NCBI GenBank assembly: GCA_019694395.1
Contig: JAIBCC010000012.1
Location: 62,001 to 126,000, forward strand
Direction: 5' to 3'
DNA length: 64,000 bases
Source of the DNA: Pyrinomonadaceae bacterium
Lineage (GTDB): Bacteria > Acidobacteriota > Blastocatellia > Pyrinomonadales > Pyrinomonadaceae
Part shown: positions 1 to 9,092 of the stretch, piece by piece
Layout of the letters: each line of letters starts with the position of its first letter
How positions within the stretch are numbered: the stretch's first letter is position 1
Position numbers and translations under genes: made by a program
The notes under the pieces: generated by a model
What the model saw: only the letters and a program-made list of their open reading frames with translations
What the model was told of the DNA's origin: nothing
The model's database searches: none

Positions 1-1964
1 GTGTTTGGAACGGAGCGTTTATTGAACAATCCAATTTGAAAAAAGGAATTTCCGCCCTTCGTCATATTTTGGGCGAATCGCCGAACGACAGCGAATTTAT
101 TAAAACGATTCCGCGTAAAGGTTATAGTTTTGTGGCTTCGGTTCAAGAATTTGCCGATGAAACTCCTTCCGAAATCCCTAAAACTGAATTAGAAATTACA
201 AATAATCAATCTGAGAAAGATCAGATTTCCACTAAACCAAAATTCAAAACAAAATATTTGCTCATTTTGATTCTGATTCCGATTATTGCTTTAATTTTTT
301 TCGGCTGGCGGTTTTATCGCTCAAATAGCTCAAACATTGATTTGAGCCGTTTAAGAATTGAACCTTTGACGGCTTTGGGAACGGTGGCAGGCAGCGATAT
401 TTCCCGAAACGGAGAATATATTTTATTTGGAGCAATCGAGGACAGACTGCATTCAATTTGGATTAAACATTTACCCACCGGCAAAATTACACCGTTGTTA
501 AAACCGCAAAAAGCTCGAATTTATGCGGCGACTTTTGCTCCTGACAACGAATCCGTTTATCTTTGGCTGTTTTTCGACGATGAAAAAAATAAGAGCGGTA
601 TTTACAAAATTGCTTTAGCCGGAGGTGAGCCGCAAAAGGTGTCGGAAAAAAACACCGGGATTGATTTTTCGCCGGATGGAAAACGGATTGCGTATCGGCT
701 GTCAAACATTAACGAAAAAGGCGAAAACGGACTTTTTACAGCGAATCCTGATTTTAGCAATGAAAAATTGGTTTTTAGTTTTAATCCGACTGAATTTGTC
801 GTGCAAGATCATAAATGGTCGCCCGACGGACTTTATCTAACTTACGTTGCGCGGACTATCAAAAATAATCAGCGACGTTTTTTTATTGGTCAAATCCCTG
901 CCGAAGGCGGTGCAGAAAGATTTATAGTTCCGCCACGGGCAGAGTCGATTTGGGGAATTGACTGGTTCCCTGATGGTAAGGGTTTGGCAGTTACTGCAAT
1001 TGATCCGAATACTTTGTTGACACAGGTTTGGTATTTGAGTTATCCGTCTGCTGACTGGCAAAGACTGACAACTGATTTAACTTCTTACAGTTACGCCAAG
1101 GTGACTCCTGATGGAAAAAGCGTCATTGCTCCGCAGCAAAGAGATATTTTTAATCTTTGGATTGGGCAAAATGATGGGCAAAACTTTCGTCAGGTAACTT
1201 TTGATACAATCCGATACGAACTGGATATGAGCTGGATGAATGAAGAAACTATTTTGTTTTCTGCCAGTTCAGGAAATAATATCGAGATTTGGAAAATGCA
1301 GGCTGACGGTTCAAATCGCCAACAACTTACCAACGATCCGGCGAAGGATATTACCCCAAAAGCTACGCCCGACGGCAAAAAGATTTTGTTTATTTCAAAC
1401 CGGAGCGGAATGCGTCAGGTTTGGCAAATGGATGCGGATGGTAATAATCCCCGCCAAATTACCAATTCGGCTGTCGAAGTTCAGAATTTCAGCATTTTAT
1501 CTGATGGAAACTCAATTGTTTATGAGGTTTGGGTTTCGGCACAGGAAACGGTTCTATTTAAAAAAGCGATTGACGGAAACGAAATTAAACAGCTGCCGAT
1601 TCCTGCTCCTTACAGTTGGAATATTTCATCCGACGGAAAAATGATTGCTTTTGAGGCTCGAACCGATAAAGGTATGAAAGTGCGGATCAGCCCTTTAGAA
1701 CAAAATTCGTTGATAAAAGAATTTGATTTAGGAAGTTTTGACAAATTTGTTTGGAGCAAAGATGGAAAAGGACTCTTTTATGATAACAACAGCAAAGTTG
1801 ACCAAATAATGTTTCAACCGATTGAAGGGGGCGCACCGAAACAAATTACAAATTTCAATACGGACGATAATATCTGGAACTTTGATCTTTCGCCGAACGG
1901 AAACCAAATCGTCGCCCGGCGGGTTCGTCAATATTTCGATTTGATGCAGATAAAACTCAATTAA
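1..1964 (+). CDS. Winged-helix (CadC/ToxR-type) regulator fused to a PD40 beta-propeller, 5' end missing
   Basis: The reading frame is open from the window edge (first full codon at base 3), so the start lies upstream. The first visible residues (VWNGAFIEQSNLKKGISALR, then FIKTIPRKGYSF) are the second half of a trans_reg_C winged-helix DNA-binding domain. A charged linker, one strongly hydrophobic membrane segment (about residues 74-94 counted from the TTG at 36) and a long C-terminal region follow. That region has repeated 'SPDGK..Y.S' blades typical of TolB/PD40 propellers. By analogy with CadC the protein is probably membrane-anchored, with DNA-binding in the cytoplasm and the propeller outside. 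Its ligand is unknown. It converges with the next gene; the two stop codons are 2 bases apart. Confidence 0.85.
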   Translation, partial: VWNGAFIEQSNLKKGISALRHILGESPNDSEFIKTIPRKGYSFVASVQEFADETPSEIPKTELEITNNQSEKDQISTKPKFKTKYLLILILIPIIALIFFGWRFYRSNSSNIDLSRLRIEPLTALGTVAGSDISRNGEYILFGAIEDRLHSIWIKHLPTGKITPLLKPQKARIYAATFAPDNESVYLWLFFDDEKNKSGIYKIALAGGEPQKVSEKNTGIDFSPDGKRIAYRLSNINEKGENGLFTANPDFSNEKLVFSFNPTEFVVQDHKWSPDGLYLTYVARTIKNNQRRFFIGQIPAEGGAERFIVPPRAESIWGIDWFPDGKGLAVTAIDPNTLLTQVWYLSYPSADWQRLTTDLTSYSYAKVTPDGKSVIAPQQRDIFNLWIGQNDGQNFRQVTFDTIRYELDMSWMNEETILFSASSGNNIEIWKMQADGSNRQQLTNDPAKDITPKATPDGKKILFISNRSGMRQVWQMDADGNNPRQITNSAVEVQNFSILSDGNSIVYEVWVSAQETVLFKKAIDGNEIKQLPIPAPYSWNISSDGKMIAFEARTDKGMKVRISPLEQNSLIKEFDLGSFDKFVWSKDGKGLFYDNNSKVDQIMFQPIEGGAPKQITNFNTDDNIWNFDLSPNGNQIVARRVRQYFDLMQIKLN

Positions 1965-1966
1965 AT

Positions 1967-4384
1967 TTAAGTTGAAACTGCTTCCTCTTCATCAAAAATC
2001 AAATGCTTATATTTGTTATAAAGGAAAGAAACTATCAACAATAAAATTCCCAATGAAACAAAGACAACTGTTTTTGAAATCGTGCCGAGGTCGGACAAAT
2101 CGTATAAAAATAATTTGATCAAAGTCAGACTGAAAAGAGCGATTGCCCCGATTCGCAAATGAGTTTTTCTTTGATAAATTCCTAAAACTATCAGGAATAA
2201 TGCGTAAATTCCCCACAAAATACTCAATCCGAGTTTGTAAGAATCTTTGACATTGAAATAATCCATCCAATTCAGCAATTCGCTGGTGACGAGTATCCAC
2301 ATCGAAAAATAAAAGCCGCAATCGAATAAAAATGACAATAATTTGAGCGGAATATGGCAAGTCATAAATTCCTGTTTGATGAGGTTATGACTTGTCCAAA
2401 AGAGAATCAAAACAAATGGAATCGAAATGTAACGGATGAAAATATGAATAATTCCAAATTGAAAATTGTCATTACTTTGCAGCAAATACATTTCACGCAA
2501 ATCACTCAAAATATACAAACCAACCAATAAAAAGAACGCAGTAACCATGGCATTCAAAACCAGATTAGCAACTCCGAGAACTTCGCTTCGGATTTTCTTA
2601 ATGTTAATCCAAGCCAAAATCGTTAGAAACAAAATTGTGTAATTTAATTGCCAAATTATGTTGAAAGAATTTATCGCGGGATTGGTTAAATTGTATTCAT
2701 ATTCATAGTCGGTTTTGGTTGGAATTGCTGTCCGTATTTCTTCTAAATGAAAATAATTAGCGATTTCAATGCGGAAAACATTGTAAAGCGCAAAAATAAA
2801 AACTCCGGCAAGCAAATATTTGGCAACTTCGGCTAGATCGGTTTGCAGACTCGATTTATATTTTTCATTCCGATTCAAAAAATTTATCAATCCAAAACCG
2901 AGGACAAAGAAAATTCCCGTTACAAAATATTTATTCAAAATTGGATAAACGGCATTTTCCAAGGTTCCATATCGTGAGGGAATACTCATCCATTCGATCA
3001 ATAATGAAAAACAAGCCAGCAGCATCACCGGATATGAATAATTCTCAAATAATGAAATACGTTTGGTTCGCCCGATCCAGAACAGTGCAACTGCTTCGCC
3101 CGTCCAGAACAGAGCCGTCCATTTACCATTAGTTTGAATCGGAAAGGCAATGCTGACAAAGGTTAAAACTAAAATTGCAGTCAAATAAAAAACCGTTTTA
3201 TCTCCTAGTTTTAATTGTCGAATGAGAAAACCAACTCCGAAATGAATTAAGGCGTTCAATATTGTGAAAAATCCAAGCGTATTTTCCCAACCTTCTTTTC
3301 CATCGAGTAAAGCGTAGCCGTAACCATAGAAGATAAATGAGTTAAGCAGAATTATGAAAACATTTTCGACTTCTAAGATTTCGTGATTGAGCAATTTATA
3401 AACTAAAAATGTGGCATAAAAAATTGCAAAAAAGATACTCAGAAAAGTAAAAGCCAGCACAAAATCTTGCGAAGCCAAATACCTTGCACCAAACCACACG
3501 GCAAAAGTTATCCAGGTAAAAAGGAATGAAGAATAAAAGAGAGATTTCCAATATTTTTTGGCGGAAACTGCCAGGATTCCGATGTTGATAATTGCAATAT
3601 ATGTAAATAAAATTTCGACTTTTCCTGTATTTTCGCTCAATAAAAATGGAATTGCATATGCTCCGACCAGACCGATTTGCGCGATCACTTGCCGATTGTA
3701 AACAATTGAGCCCAAAACCGTAAAAATGGTAAAGATCAGCATGGTTGAGAATGCTGATAATTGCGAAATAAGATGATAATAGGAATAGGCAAAAAAAGTA
3801 ATAAAATACATTGTTGCCATTCCACCGCTTAAAAGAACTGAACTGAAATTGAGATAATTCGGTTTGAGTTTGATTGCAAAGGCAATTAAACCGAGACCAA
3901 TAAAATAACCGAAAACGATTCGCATCAAAGGAGTTATCCAATTATTGTCAATCGCATATTTAGCTCCGATGGCAACCCCGATAATCAAAATAACAATCCC
4001 AATTTTGCTGATTAAATTTTCTCCGATAAATTTTTCCCAATTATTATTTTCAGATATAGTTGGAGCAGTTGAATAATTGGTTGAAAAGATTGGTTGAGAC
4101 GTTGATTGAGGCGGAGGTGATTGAGATTGAGTTTGATTTTGTGTTTGTTGTGATTTAGGGGGTTGAAATTGAGGTTCATTTTGGACGGAACGCGTCGGCG
4201 GGACATAAACATTCACTTTTTGGGGCTGAGTCGGTTGTTCAAAGGTTTGTTTGTTTTTTTCTGCCTGTAAAAGACTTATTTCACTTTTGATGGAGTTTAT
4301 TTCTTTATCGAAAAAGCCTTGATATTGAATAACTTTTTCTAATCGTTGTTGAAGTTCGGCGAGTTTTTGATTGTAATCAGACAT
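1967..4384 (-). CDS. DUF2339 multi-pass membrane protein
   Basis: This 805-residue protein begins with a coiled-coil of heptad-like E/L/K residues (about 1-45). A Gln/Pro/Ser-rich linker follows (about 45-115), then some 20 or more hydrophobic helices to the C-terminus. The order of coiled coil, Q/P linker, 'W..FIGENLISKIGIVILIIG' and many transmembrane helices is characteristic of the DUF2339 family. No biochemical function is established for that family and no catalytic motif is visible. It is transcribed divergently from the histidine kinase at 4489. The ATG is the only plausible start. Confidence 0.85.
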   Translation of the reverse strand: MSDYNQKLAELQQRLEKVIQYQGFFDKEINSIKSEISLLQAEKNKQTFEQPTQPQKVNVYVPPTRSVQNEPQFQPPKSQQTQNQTQSQSPPPQSTSQPIFSTNYSTAPTISENNNWEKFIGENLISKIGIVILIIGVAIGAKYAIDNNWITPLMRIVFGYFIGLGLIAFAIKLKPNYLNFSSVLLSGGMATMYFITFFAYSYYHLISQLSAFSTMLIFTIFTVLGSIVYNRQVIAQIGLVGAYAIPFLLSENTGKVEILFTYIAIINIGILAVSAKKYWKSLFYSSFLFTWITFAVWFGARYLASQDFVLAFTFLSIFFAIFYATFLVYKLLNHEILEVENVFIILLNSFIFYGYGYALLDGKEGWENTLGFFTILNALIHFGVGFLIRQLKLGDKTVFYLTAILVLTFVSIAFPIQTNGKWTALFWTGEAVALFWIGRTKRISLFENYSYPVMLLACFSLLIEWMSIPSRYGTLENAVYPILNKYFVTGIFFVLGFGLINFLNRNEKYKSSLQTDLAEVAKYLLAGVFIFALYNVFRIEIANYFHLEEIRTAIPTKTDYEYEYNLTNPAINSFNIIWQLNYTILFLTILAWINIKKIRSEVLGVANLVLNAMVTAFFLLVGLYILSDLREMYLLQSNDNFQFGIIHIFIRYISIPFVLILFWTSHNLIKQEFMTCHIPLKLLSFLFDCGFYFSMWILVTSELLNWMDYFNVKDSYKLGLSILWGIYALFLIVLGIYQRKTHLRIGAIALFSLTLIKLFLYDLSDLGTISKTVVFVSLGILLLIVSFLYNKYKHLIFDEEEAVST

Positions 4385-4488
4385 AATCTTGGGATAACTT
4401 TATTACAACAATAGGCTTTTGCAAAGAATTTTCTTGGAATTGGTAGTGCGAATTCAAAAAAATCAAACCCGATTAAGTTTAAAAAATT

Positions 4489-5751
4489 GTGAATCAGCTT
4501 TCGATGCAAAATTTAAACTCATTTAAAAGAAAAGAAACAGCATTAATTTTAATAAATATGACTGCATTAGCAGCCTTGTTTATGGTGCATATAGCTTTTT
4601 TATTTGAATTGGGAAGACCTTCTAAAATCCTATTATCTACACTTTTTTTTCGATTTATTATCCTTTTTTTTGAATTGTTTTGGATACAAAAAATTTCAGT
4701 TGAGACATTACCAAAAAGTTTAAAGATTTACACTCACTTTTCGATTTGGATAAATATAATTTGTGCATTTATCGCCTCGGTTTTTGGAGGCGCACCTGAC
4801 AGTCATTATTCAGTGTTAATGATAATTCCGATAATTTCGGCAGCTTATCATTTCAAACTTTGGCAAACCATCATAATAGTTGCAGTTACAATTATCTTAA
4901 CATTTCTTGAAATTTGGATATTTTTTCAGCAAAAGCCTCCCATAGATTACGGAGAATTTTTTGAGGCAGCTACAGTTTCCCTGATTTTTTTAGTGGTTGG
5001 GTTAATTGTTTGGCTTTTAGTGAGTTATCTACGCGAAGAAGAGAGAAAACTTCAGCAGAGTTTGTTGGAATTAAGGGAGGCACAAACAAAACTATTGGCA
5101 GAAGAAAAATTGGCAGCCGTTGGGCAGTTAGCGAGTTCAATTGCTCACGAAATCCGTAATCCGGTGGCGATGATTGCCAGCAGTTTGGAAATGGCAGAAA
5201 AACAGAAATCTCCTATCAAAGAAGAAATGCTTGGAATTGCCGCCCAGGAAGCAAAGCGTTTAGAAACATTAACGGGAGATTTTCTTTCATATGCCCGAAC
5301 ACGAGAACCGAACCTTAAAAAAACTAAAATCCCTGATTTTTTGAGATATATTTCTGACCTTGTTCAAGCCAGAATAGAAGAAAATCAAATTGAATTAAAA
5401 TTGTTGTGTCCTGAAGATTTATCCGGCATATTGGATTCTTCCCAAATTCAGCAGGCTTTGTTAAATTTGATTATAAATGCTTTAGAATCAACACCAAAAG
5501 GCGGCAAAATTTCGATTGGAGCTGAAAAAGAAAAAAATACTTTGAAAATCTTTGTTGAAAACACAGGTAAGTCAATTTCTGATGAGCATAAAAATCGAAT
5601 ATTTGAGCCTTTTTTTACAACTAAAACAAAAGGAACCGGACTTGGTTTGGCGATTGTTAGAAATATTGTCTCTTCACATCAAGGCAATGTTACATTGGCG
5701 GAAAATAAGGATGATCGGGTAAGATTTGAAATTTTAATACCGGATAAATAA
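4489..5751 (+). CDS. Membrane sensor histidine kinase, NtrB-like
   Basis: About six hydrophobic helices (residues 18-180) form a membrane sensor without a large periplasmic domain. A short coiled coil with 'LAAVGQLASSIAHEIRNP' follows, in which His220 is the likely phosphorylation site. The ATPase domain shows the N box (NLIINALESTPKGG) and the G2 box (GTGLGLAIV). The HEIRNP H-box is typical of NtrB/AtoS-type kinases paired with sigma-54 activators, and the next gene is one. A GTG start is used; an ATG five codons later is the alternative. The stop is 2 bases before the response regulator start, so the pair is cotranscribed. Confidence 0.92.
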   Translation: MNQLSMQNLNSFKRKETALILINMTALAALFMVHIAFLFELGRPSKILLSTLFFRFIILFFELFWIQKISVETLPKSLKIYTHFSIWINIICAFIASVFGGAPDSHYSVLMIIPIISAAYHFKLWQTIIIVAVTIILTFLEIWIFFQQKPPIDYGEFFEAATVSLIFLVVGLIVWLLVSYLREEERKLQQSLLELREAQTKLLAEEKLAAVGQLASSIAHEIRNPVAMIASSLEMAEKQKSPIKEEMLGIAAQEAKRLETLTGDFLSYARTREPNLKKTKIPDFLRYISDLVQARIEENQIELKLLCPEDLSGILDSSQIQQALLNLIINALESTPKGGKISIGAEKEKNTLKIFVENTGKSISDEHKNRIFEPFFTTKTKGTGLGLAIVRNIVSSHQGNVTLAENKDDRVRFEILIPDK

Positions 5752-5753
5752 AG

Positions 5754-7121
5754 ATGGCAAAGATTTTAATCATTGACGATGAAGCAAATATGCGGCGAAT
5801 CCTCTCTGTTATTTTGCAGGATGACAACCATACTACAATGGAGGCTGAAGGAGTCGGGGCTGCTTTGTCTCTTTTATCGTCAAACAGTTTTGATCTGGTC
5901 ATCACGGACAAAAAAATGCCGGACGGGGATGGGATCGAAATCATCAATTATTGTCGTGAATATGAACCTTCTTTGCCTGTTATAATGCTCACCGCCTTTG
6001 CCACCGTTGAGCTTGCGGTTGAAACAATGCAGGCGGGTGCGTTTGACTTTATTTCAAAACCTTTTGTTCCCGAGGTTGTTGCCGCAGTTGCCCGTCGAGC
6101 AGTTGAGCGCGGCTCGTTAGTGCGTGAAAATGAAAGACTGAAAGAAGAAGCCAAGCGATTTGCCCTGACTGACGAAATTCTTGGCGAAAGCCAACCAATC
6201 AAAGAGCTTAAGGCAAAGATCAATCGGGTTGCCCCAACCAATGCCACTGTTTTAATTACGGGTGAAACAGGAACCGGAAAGGAACTTGTCGCCCGTGCCG
6301 TTCACAAAGGAAGTTTACGGGCAAAAGAAATTTTTTTAGCTGTAAATTGTGCGGCAGTTTCAGAACAATTATTGGAATCTGAACTATTTGGACACGAAAA
6401 AGGCTCGTTTACAGGAGCTGACAAAGCCAAGCAGGGATTATTTGAGGCTGCGCATCATGGAACACTTTTCTTGGACGAAGCCGGGGAAATGTCTTTGAAT
6501 TTGCAGGCAAAACTTTTGCGGGTTTTGACGGACGGGCAAATTTTACGGGTTGGCTCAACTTCGCCAAGAACAGTTGATGTGCGAATCATTGTCGCCACAC
6601 ATCGGGATTTGTTGCAACGGGTTACAGAAGGACTTTTTCGAGAGGATTTATATTACCGGCTGGCAGTTGTGCCCTTGGATGTTCCACCGTTGCGTCACAG
6701 ACGGAACGATATTCCAATTCTGGTAAACTTCTTGCTGAAAGAAATTTCCCGTGATTTAAAAGTTCCATTTCGCAAAGTTTCAAATGAAGCTTTAGAAAAA
6801 TTAAGCCGTTACGATTTTAAAGGAAATGTTCGTGAATTACGCAATTTAGTTGAAAGAGCCAGCATTCTGGCAAATGATGATGAAATTACCGCCAATGATT
6901 TCTTGTTGTCAACTAAAGCGGATTCAGCCGAAAATGATTTGCCAAATTTTTCTCATAACTTACCCCAAACTATTGAATTACCAAAAGTTTTAGAGCAAAT
7001 TGAAAAAGATTTAATTCAAAAGGCTTTGCTTAGCGCAAATGGGGTTCAAGCGGAAGCGGCTCGAAATCTCGGTATTTCCAGAAGCGATATTGCCTATAAG
7101 ATTAAGAAATATAAACTCTAA
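5754..7121 (+). CDS. NtrC-family sigma-54-dependent response regulator
   Basis: It has three domains. A receiver domain (about 1-120) carries acidic residues D8/D9, phospho-acceptor D52 and the Lys in 'FISKPF'. An AAA+ domain (about 145-375) has Walker A GETGTGKE, the sigma-54 contact loop as GSFTGA instead of GAFTGA, and Walker B 'GTLFLDEAGEM'. A Fis-type HTH (AARNLGISRSDIAYKIKKYK) ends the protein. Ser at the second position of the GAFTGA loop also occurs in active family members. The phosphorylated protein should drive sigma-54 promoters. A near-perfect one lies about 140 bases downstream in front of the rubrerythrin operon, making that operon the obvious target. Confidence 0.95.
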   Translation: MAKILIIDDEANMRRILSVILQDDNHTTMEAEGVGAALSLLSSNSFDLVITDKKMPDGDGIEIINYCREYEPSLPVIMLTAFATVELAVETMQAGAFDFISKPFVPEVVAAVARRAVERGSLVRENERLKEEAKRFALTDEILGESQPIKELKAKINRVAPTNATVLITGETGTGKELVARAVHKGSLRAKEIFLAVNCAAVSEQLLESELFGHEKGSFTGADKAKQGLFEAAHHGTLFLDEAGEMSLNLQAKLLRVLTDGQILRVGSTSPRTVDVRIIVATHRDLLQRVTEGLFREDLYYRLAVVPLDVPPLRHRRNDIPILVNFLLKEISRDLKVPFRKVSNEALEKLSRYDFKGNVRELRNLVERASILANDDEITANDFLLSTKADSAENDLPNFSHNLPQTIELPKVLEQIEKDLIQKALLSANGVQAEAARNLGISRSDIAYKIKKYKL

Positions 7122-7149
7122 CCGAATCCGACCGTTCAAAACCCTCTTT

Positions 7150-7165
7150 GTCAAAAAATTTTGAC
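7150..7165. promoter_or_regulatory. Candidate enhancer dyad for the NtrC-type regulator
   Basis: GTCAAAA-AA-TTTTGAC is a perfect dyad with 7-base arms just after the regulator stop codon. If transcription starts about 12 bases past the downstream -12 GC, the dyad sits roughly 120-140 bases upstream of it. That is the usual distance for an activator enhancer. It lacks the T-run expected of a terminator on either strand. The assignment is inferred from symmetry and position only. Confidence 0.4.
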
Positions 7166-7260
7166 CCCGCTAACTCTTCCATGTTCAAAAATTAATACAA
7201 AATAAGCGTCAGATTAATCTCAATAAGTTACAAGCCCAGTAAATTCAACTGTTTAATGGT

Positions 7261-7277
7261 TTGGCATTGGCTTTGCA
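7261..7277 (+). promoter_or_regulatory. Sigma-54 (-24/-12) promoter of the rubrerythrin operon
   Basis: TTGGCATTGGCTTTGCA has the invariant GG and GC exactly 10 bases apart. It matches the YTGGCAC-N5-TTGCW consensus at nearly every informative position. The predicted transcript starts near 7288, leaving a leader of about 40 bases with a purine-rich ribosome site (gagga) before the ATG at 7328. The sigma-54 activator gene is immediately upstream. Confidence 0.75.
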
Positions 7278-7327
7278 AAAGATATTTGCGTCTTGAAAAA
7301 AGATATTAATTTTGAGGATGGAATTTT

Positions 7328-7993
7328 ATGATATTGAGAATCTTTTTAGTTGCCAATTTGGTTTTAGGGCTGGTTATTGGACTGACAAATTGTGCTTCTG
7401 CACCAAATCAGACACAAAGTAATACGGGTGCTTATGCCTCGCCGCAACCTGACAATGGAAAAACTTTAACCAATTTGATGGAAGCCTATAACGGCGAAAC
7501 AAATGCGAATGCCAAATATTTGGAATATGCAAAAAAAGCGAATCAGGAAGGTTACGGAAAAGTGGCGAGCCTGTTTCGTGCTGCTGCCAAGGCTGAAGCT
7601 GTTCATATTGCCAATCACGGGGAAGTTATCAAGAAAATGGGCGGAACACCAAAAGCGGAAATCAAACTTCCCCCAATTAAATCAACCGAAGAAAATCTGA
7701 AGGAATCTGTAACGGGCGAATTATATGAACGGGACACAATGTATGCAGATTTTATGATCGAAGCCCGACGAGTTGGTAATAAAGACGCTTTACGGACCTT
7801 TAATATGGCAAAAATTGCCGAAGCTGAACACGCCAAATTATATACAGAGGCATTAACTAATTTAGAAAAATGGAAAGGTGAAAAAACAACCTTTTACGTT
7901 TGTCCCGTTTGCGGTTTTACCACAAATGATCCAAATCTCGAAAAATGTCCGGTTGATTTTACATCAAAAGAAAAGTTTGAGGCGATTAGCTGA
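7328..7993 (+). CDS. Exported rubrerythrin-like lipoprotein
   Basis: The first 21 residues are a lipoprotein signal ending in a lipobox (GLTNC, Cys22), so the protein should be lipid-anchored outside the cytoplasm. After a short polar linker comes a ferritin-like four-helix domain with diiron-type carboxylates (for example EAYNGETNANAKY, AKAEAVHIANHGE, IAEAEHAKLY). A rubredoxin-like tail follows (CPVCGF...EKCPVD). Only Cys192, Cys195 and Cys207 are present; the fourth Cys position is Asp210. Rubrerythrins reduce hydrogen peroxide with electrons from rubredoxin-type centres. It is first in an apparent operon with the next two genes behind a sigma-54 promoter. Confidence 0.88.
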   Translation: MILRIFLVANLVLGLVIGLTNCASAPNQTQSNTGAYASPQPDNGKTLTNLMEAYNGETNANAKYLEYAKKANQEGYGKVASLFRAAAKAEAVHIANHGEVIKKMGGTPKAEIKLPPIKSTEENLKESVTGELYERDTMYADFMIEARRVGNKDALRTFNMAKIAEAEHAKLYTEALTNLEKWKGEKTTFYVCPVCGFTTNDPNLEKCPVDFTSKEKFEAIS

Positions 7994-8056
7994 AAACAAT
8001 TTGTAAATTTCAACATTTTGAACTGTCTTTTTACAAAAAAATTAAGGAGAAATTAT

Positions 8057-8611
8057 ATGTTACCACCGATACCCAGTTGGGATGGGTTACATCCGATAAT
8101 CGTTCATTTTCCCATTGCACTTTTGTTAGTTGCCCCTGTTTTGATTTTGTTAGGAATGTTTTTTGGAAAAAACAACCGGGCATTTATGTTGTCGGCTTTT
8201 ATTCTGATGGTGATAGGCACGATTGCAACTTTTATTGCGGTTTCAACCGGAGAATCAGCCGGAGAATTAGCTGAAAGATTGGTAAATGCCGAATCAATTT
8301 TAGAAAATCACGAAGAACTTGCCGAAACAACACGAACGGTTTTTACTGCCCTAACCATAATTTTTGGAGCAATTATTGTTGTTCCGTTGATATTAAAAAA
8401 AGAATTGGGGAAAAAGATCTTGATACCTATAAGTTGTGCATTTCTAGTGTTTTATAGTGCAGGTGCAGTGCTTTTGATAAATACTGCCCACCAAGGAGGT
8501 CGGCTGGTTCACGAATTTGGAGTGAGGGCGATGATGGCAAATTCCAATCAAAACGGAACAAATAACCAAAATTTACCTGAATCCCGAAGGGGCGATGGCG
8601 ATGATGATTAA
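8057..8611 (+). CDS. DUF2231 membrane protein
   Basis: The ATG at 8057 is preferred over an upstream in-frame TTG because AAGGAGA sits 6 bases before it and the family-typical opening 'WDGLHPIIVHFPIAL' follows directly. Four hydrophobic helices are visible (about 14-36, 43-66, 95-115 and 122-145), then a hydrophilic tail ending in DGDDD. DUF2231 proteins are predicted inner-membrane proteins with a conserved HP..VHFP motif, sometimes linked to redox proteins. Here it lies between an exported rubrerythrin and an acidic lipoprotein, which suggests a shared envelope role. No catalytic role can be read from the sequence. Confidence 0.82.
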   Translation: MLPPIPSWDGLHPIIVHFPIALLLVAPVLILLGMFFGKNNRAFMLSAFILMVIGTIATFIAVSTGESAGELAERLVNAESILENHEELAETTRTVFTALTIIFGAIIVVPLILKKELGKKILIPISCAFLVFYSAGAVLLINTAHQGGRLVHEFGVRAMMANSNQNGTNNQNLPESRRGDGDDD

Positions 8612-8623
8612 GGAGAAAAAATA

Positions 8624-9010
8624 ATGAAATATTTTGTATTTATATTTATGTTGATGATTTTAGGTCTATTAACAGCAAACTGCGGCGGAAAAACAGAAAA
8701 ATCCGAAACAAAACCAACTTCCGCAATAACAAATACGCAATCGGGTAATTCAGTTGCCCCAACTGTTCAAAATTCAAGCAATTCACAAGTTAAAGATAAT
8801 GACGGAGATGCTGATGATGTTCGTCCGACAGGAACTAATTCATCAAATCAAAATAAGAAGCCTGATGTTGATGATATTCAAGGAAAGGACACAGATGATT
8901 TGCGTAAGCCTTCAAATACAAGCAATAAAAAAGGAAAAGAACGAGATGACTTGAATAAAAAAGGTGATGCCGATGATAGAAACCGTCGGGATGACGATGA
9001 CGATAACTGA
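8624..9010 (+). CDS. Asp-rich low-complexity lipoprotein
   Basis: A lipoprotein signal ends at the lipobox LTANC (about residue 20). The rest is a low-complexity hydrophilic tail with recurrent D-D-(V/L/I/R) units: DADDVRP, DVDDIQG, DTDDLRK, ERDDLNK, DADDRNR, then DDDDDN. No known domain is recognisable. The acidic repeats could bind divalent cations or iron, which would fit the rubrerythrin partner; that is inference only. AAGGAG lies just before the ATG and the gap from the DUF2231 gene is 12 bases, so it belongs to the same operon. Confidence 0.7.
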   Translation: MKYFVFIFMLMILGLLTANCGGKTEKSETKPTSAITNTQSGNSVAPTVQNSSNSQVKDNDGDADDVRPTGTNSSNQNKKPDVDDIQGKDTDDLRKPSNTSNKKGKERDDLNKKGDADDRNRRDDDDDN

Positions 9011-9036
9011 TTTAAGTTGGCGAATAAGGGAAGTCG

Positions 9037-9068
9037 AAAGGATGTAGAAAAACTTCTGCATCCTTTTC
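9037..9068 (+). terminator. Rho-independent terminator of the rubrerythrin operon
   Basis: AAAGGATGTAGAA pairs with TTCTGCATCCTTT across a 4-base loop with one mismatch, and the 3' side runs into TTTTC. It is 26 bases after the lipoprotein stop. It may also serve the convergent CapA-like gene. Confidence 0.75.
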
Positions 9069-9092
9069 ATTTATTCAACCTTTCCATTACTT

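Noticed and set aside
4436..4449. GG-N10-GC pattern before the NtrB-like kinase gene
   Set aside because: Only the GG/GC spacing fits; the flanking bases (TTGGAAT...AGTGCG) match the -24/-12 consensus poorly, and this spacing alone is common by chance.
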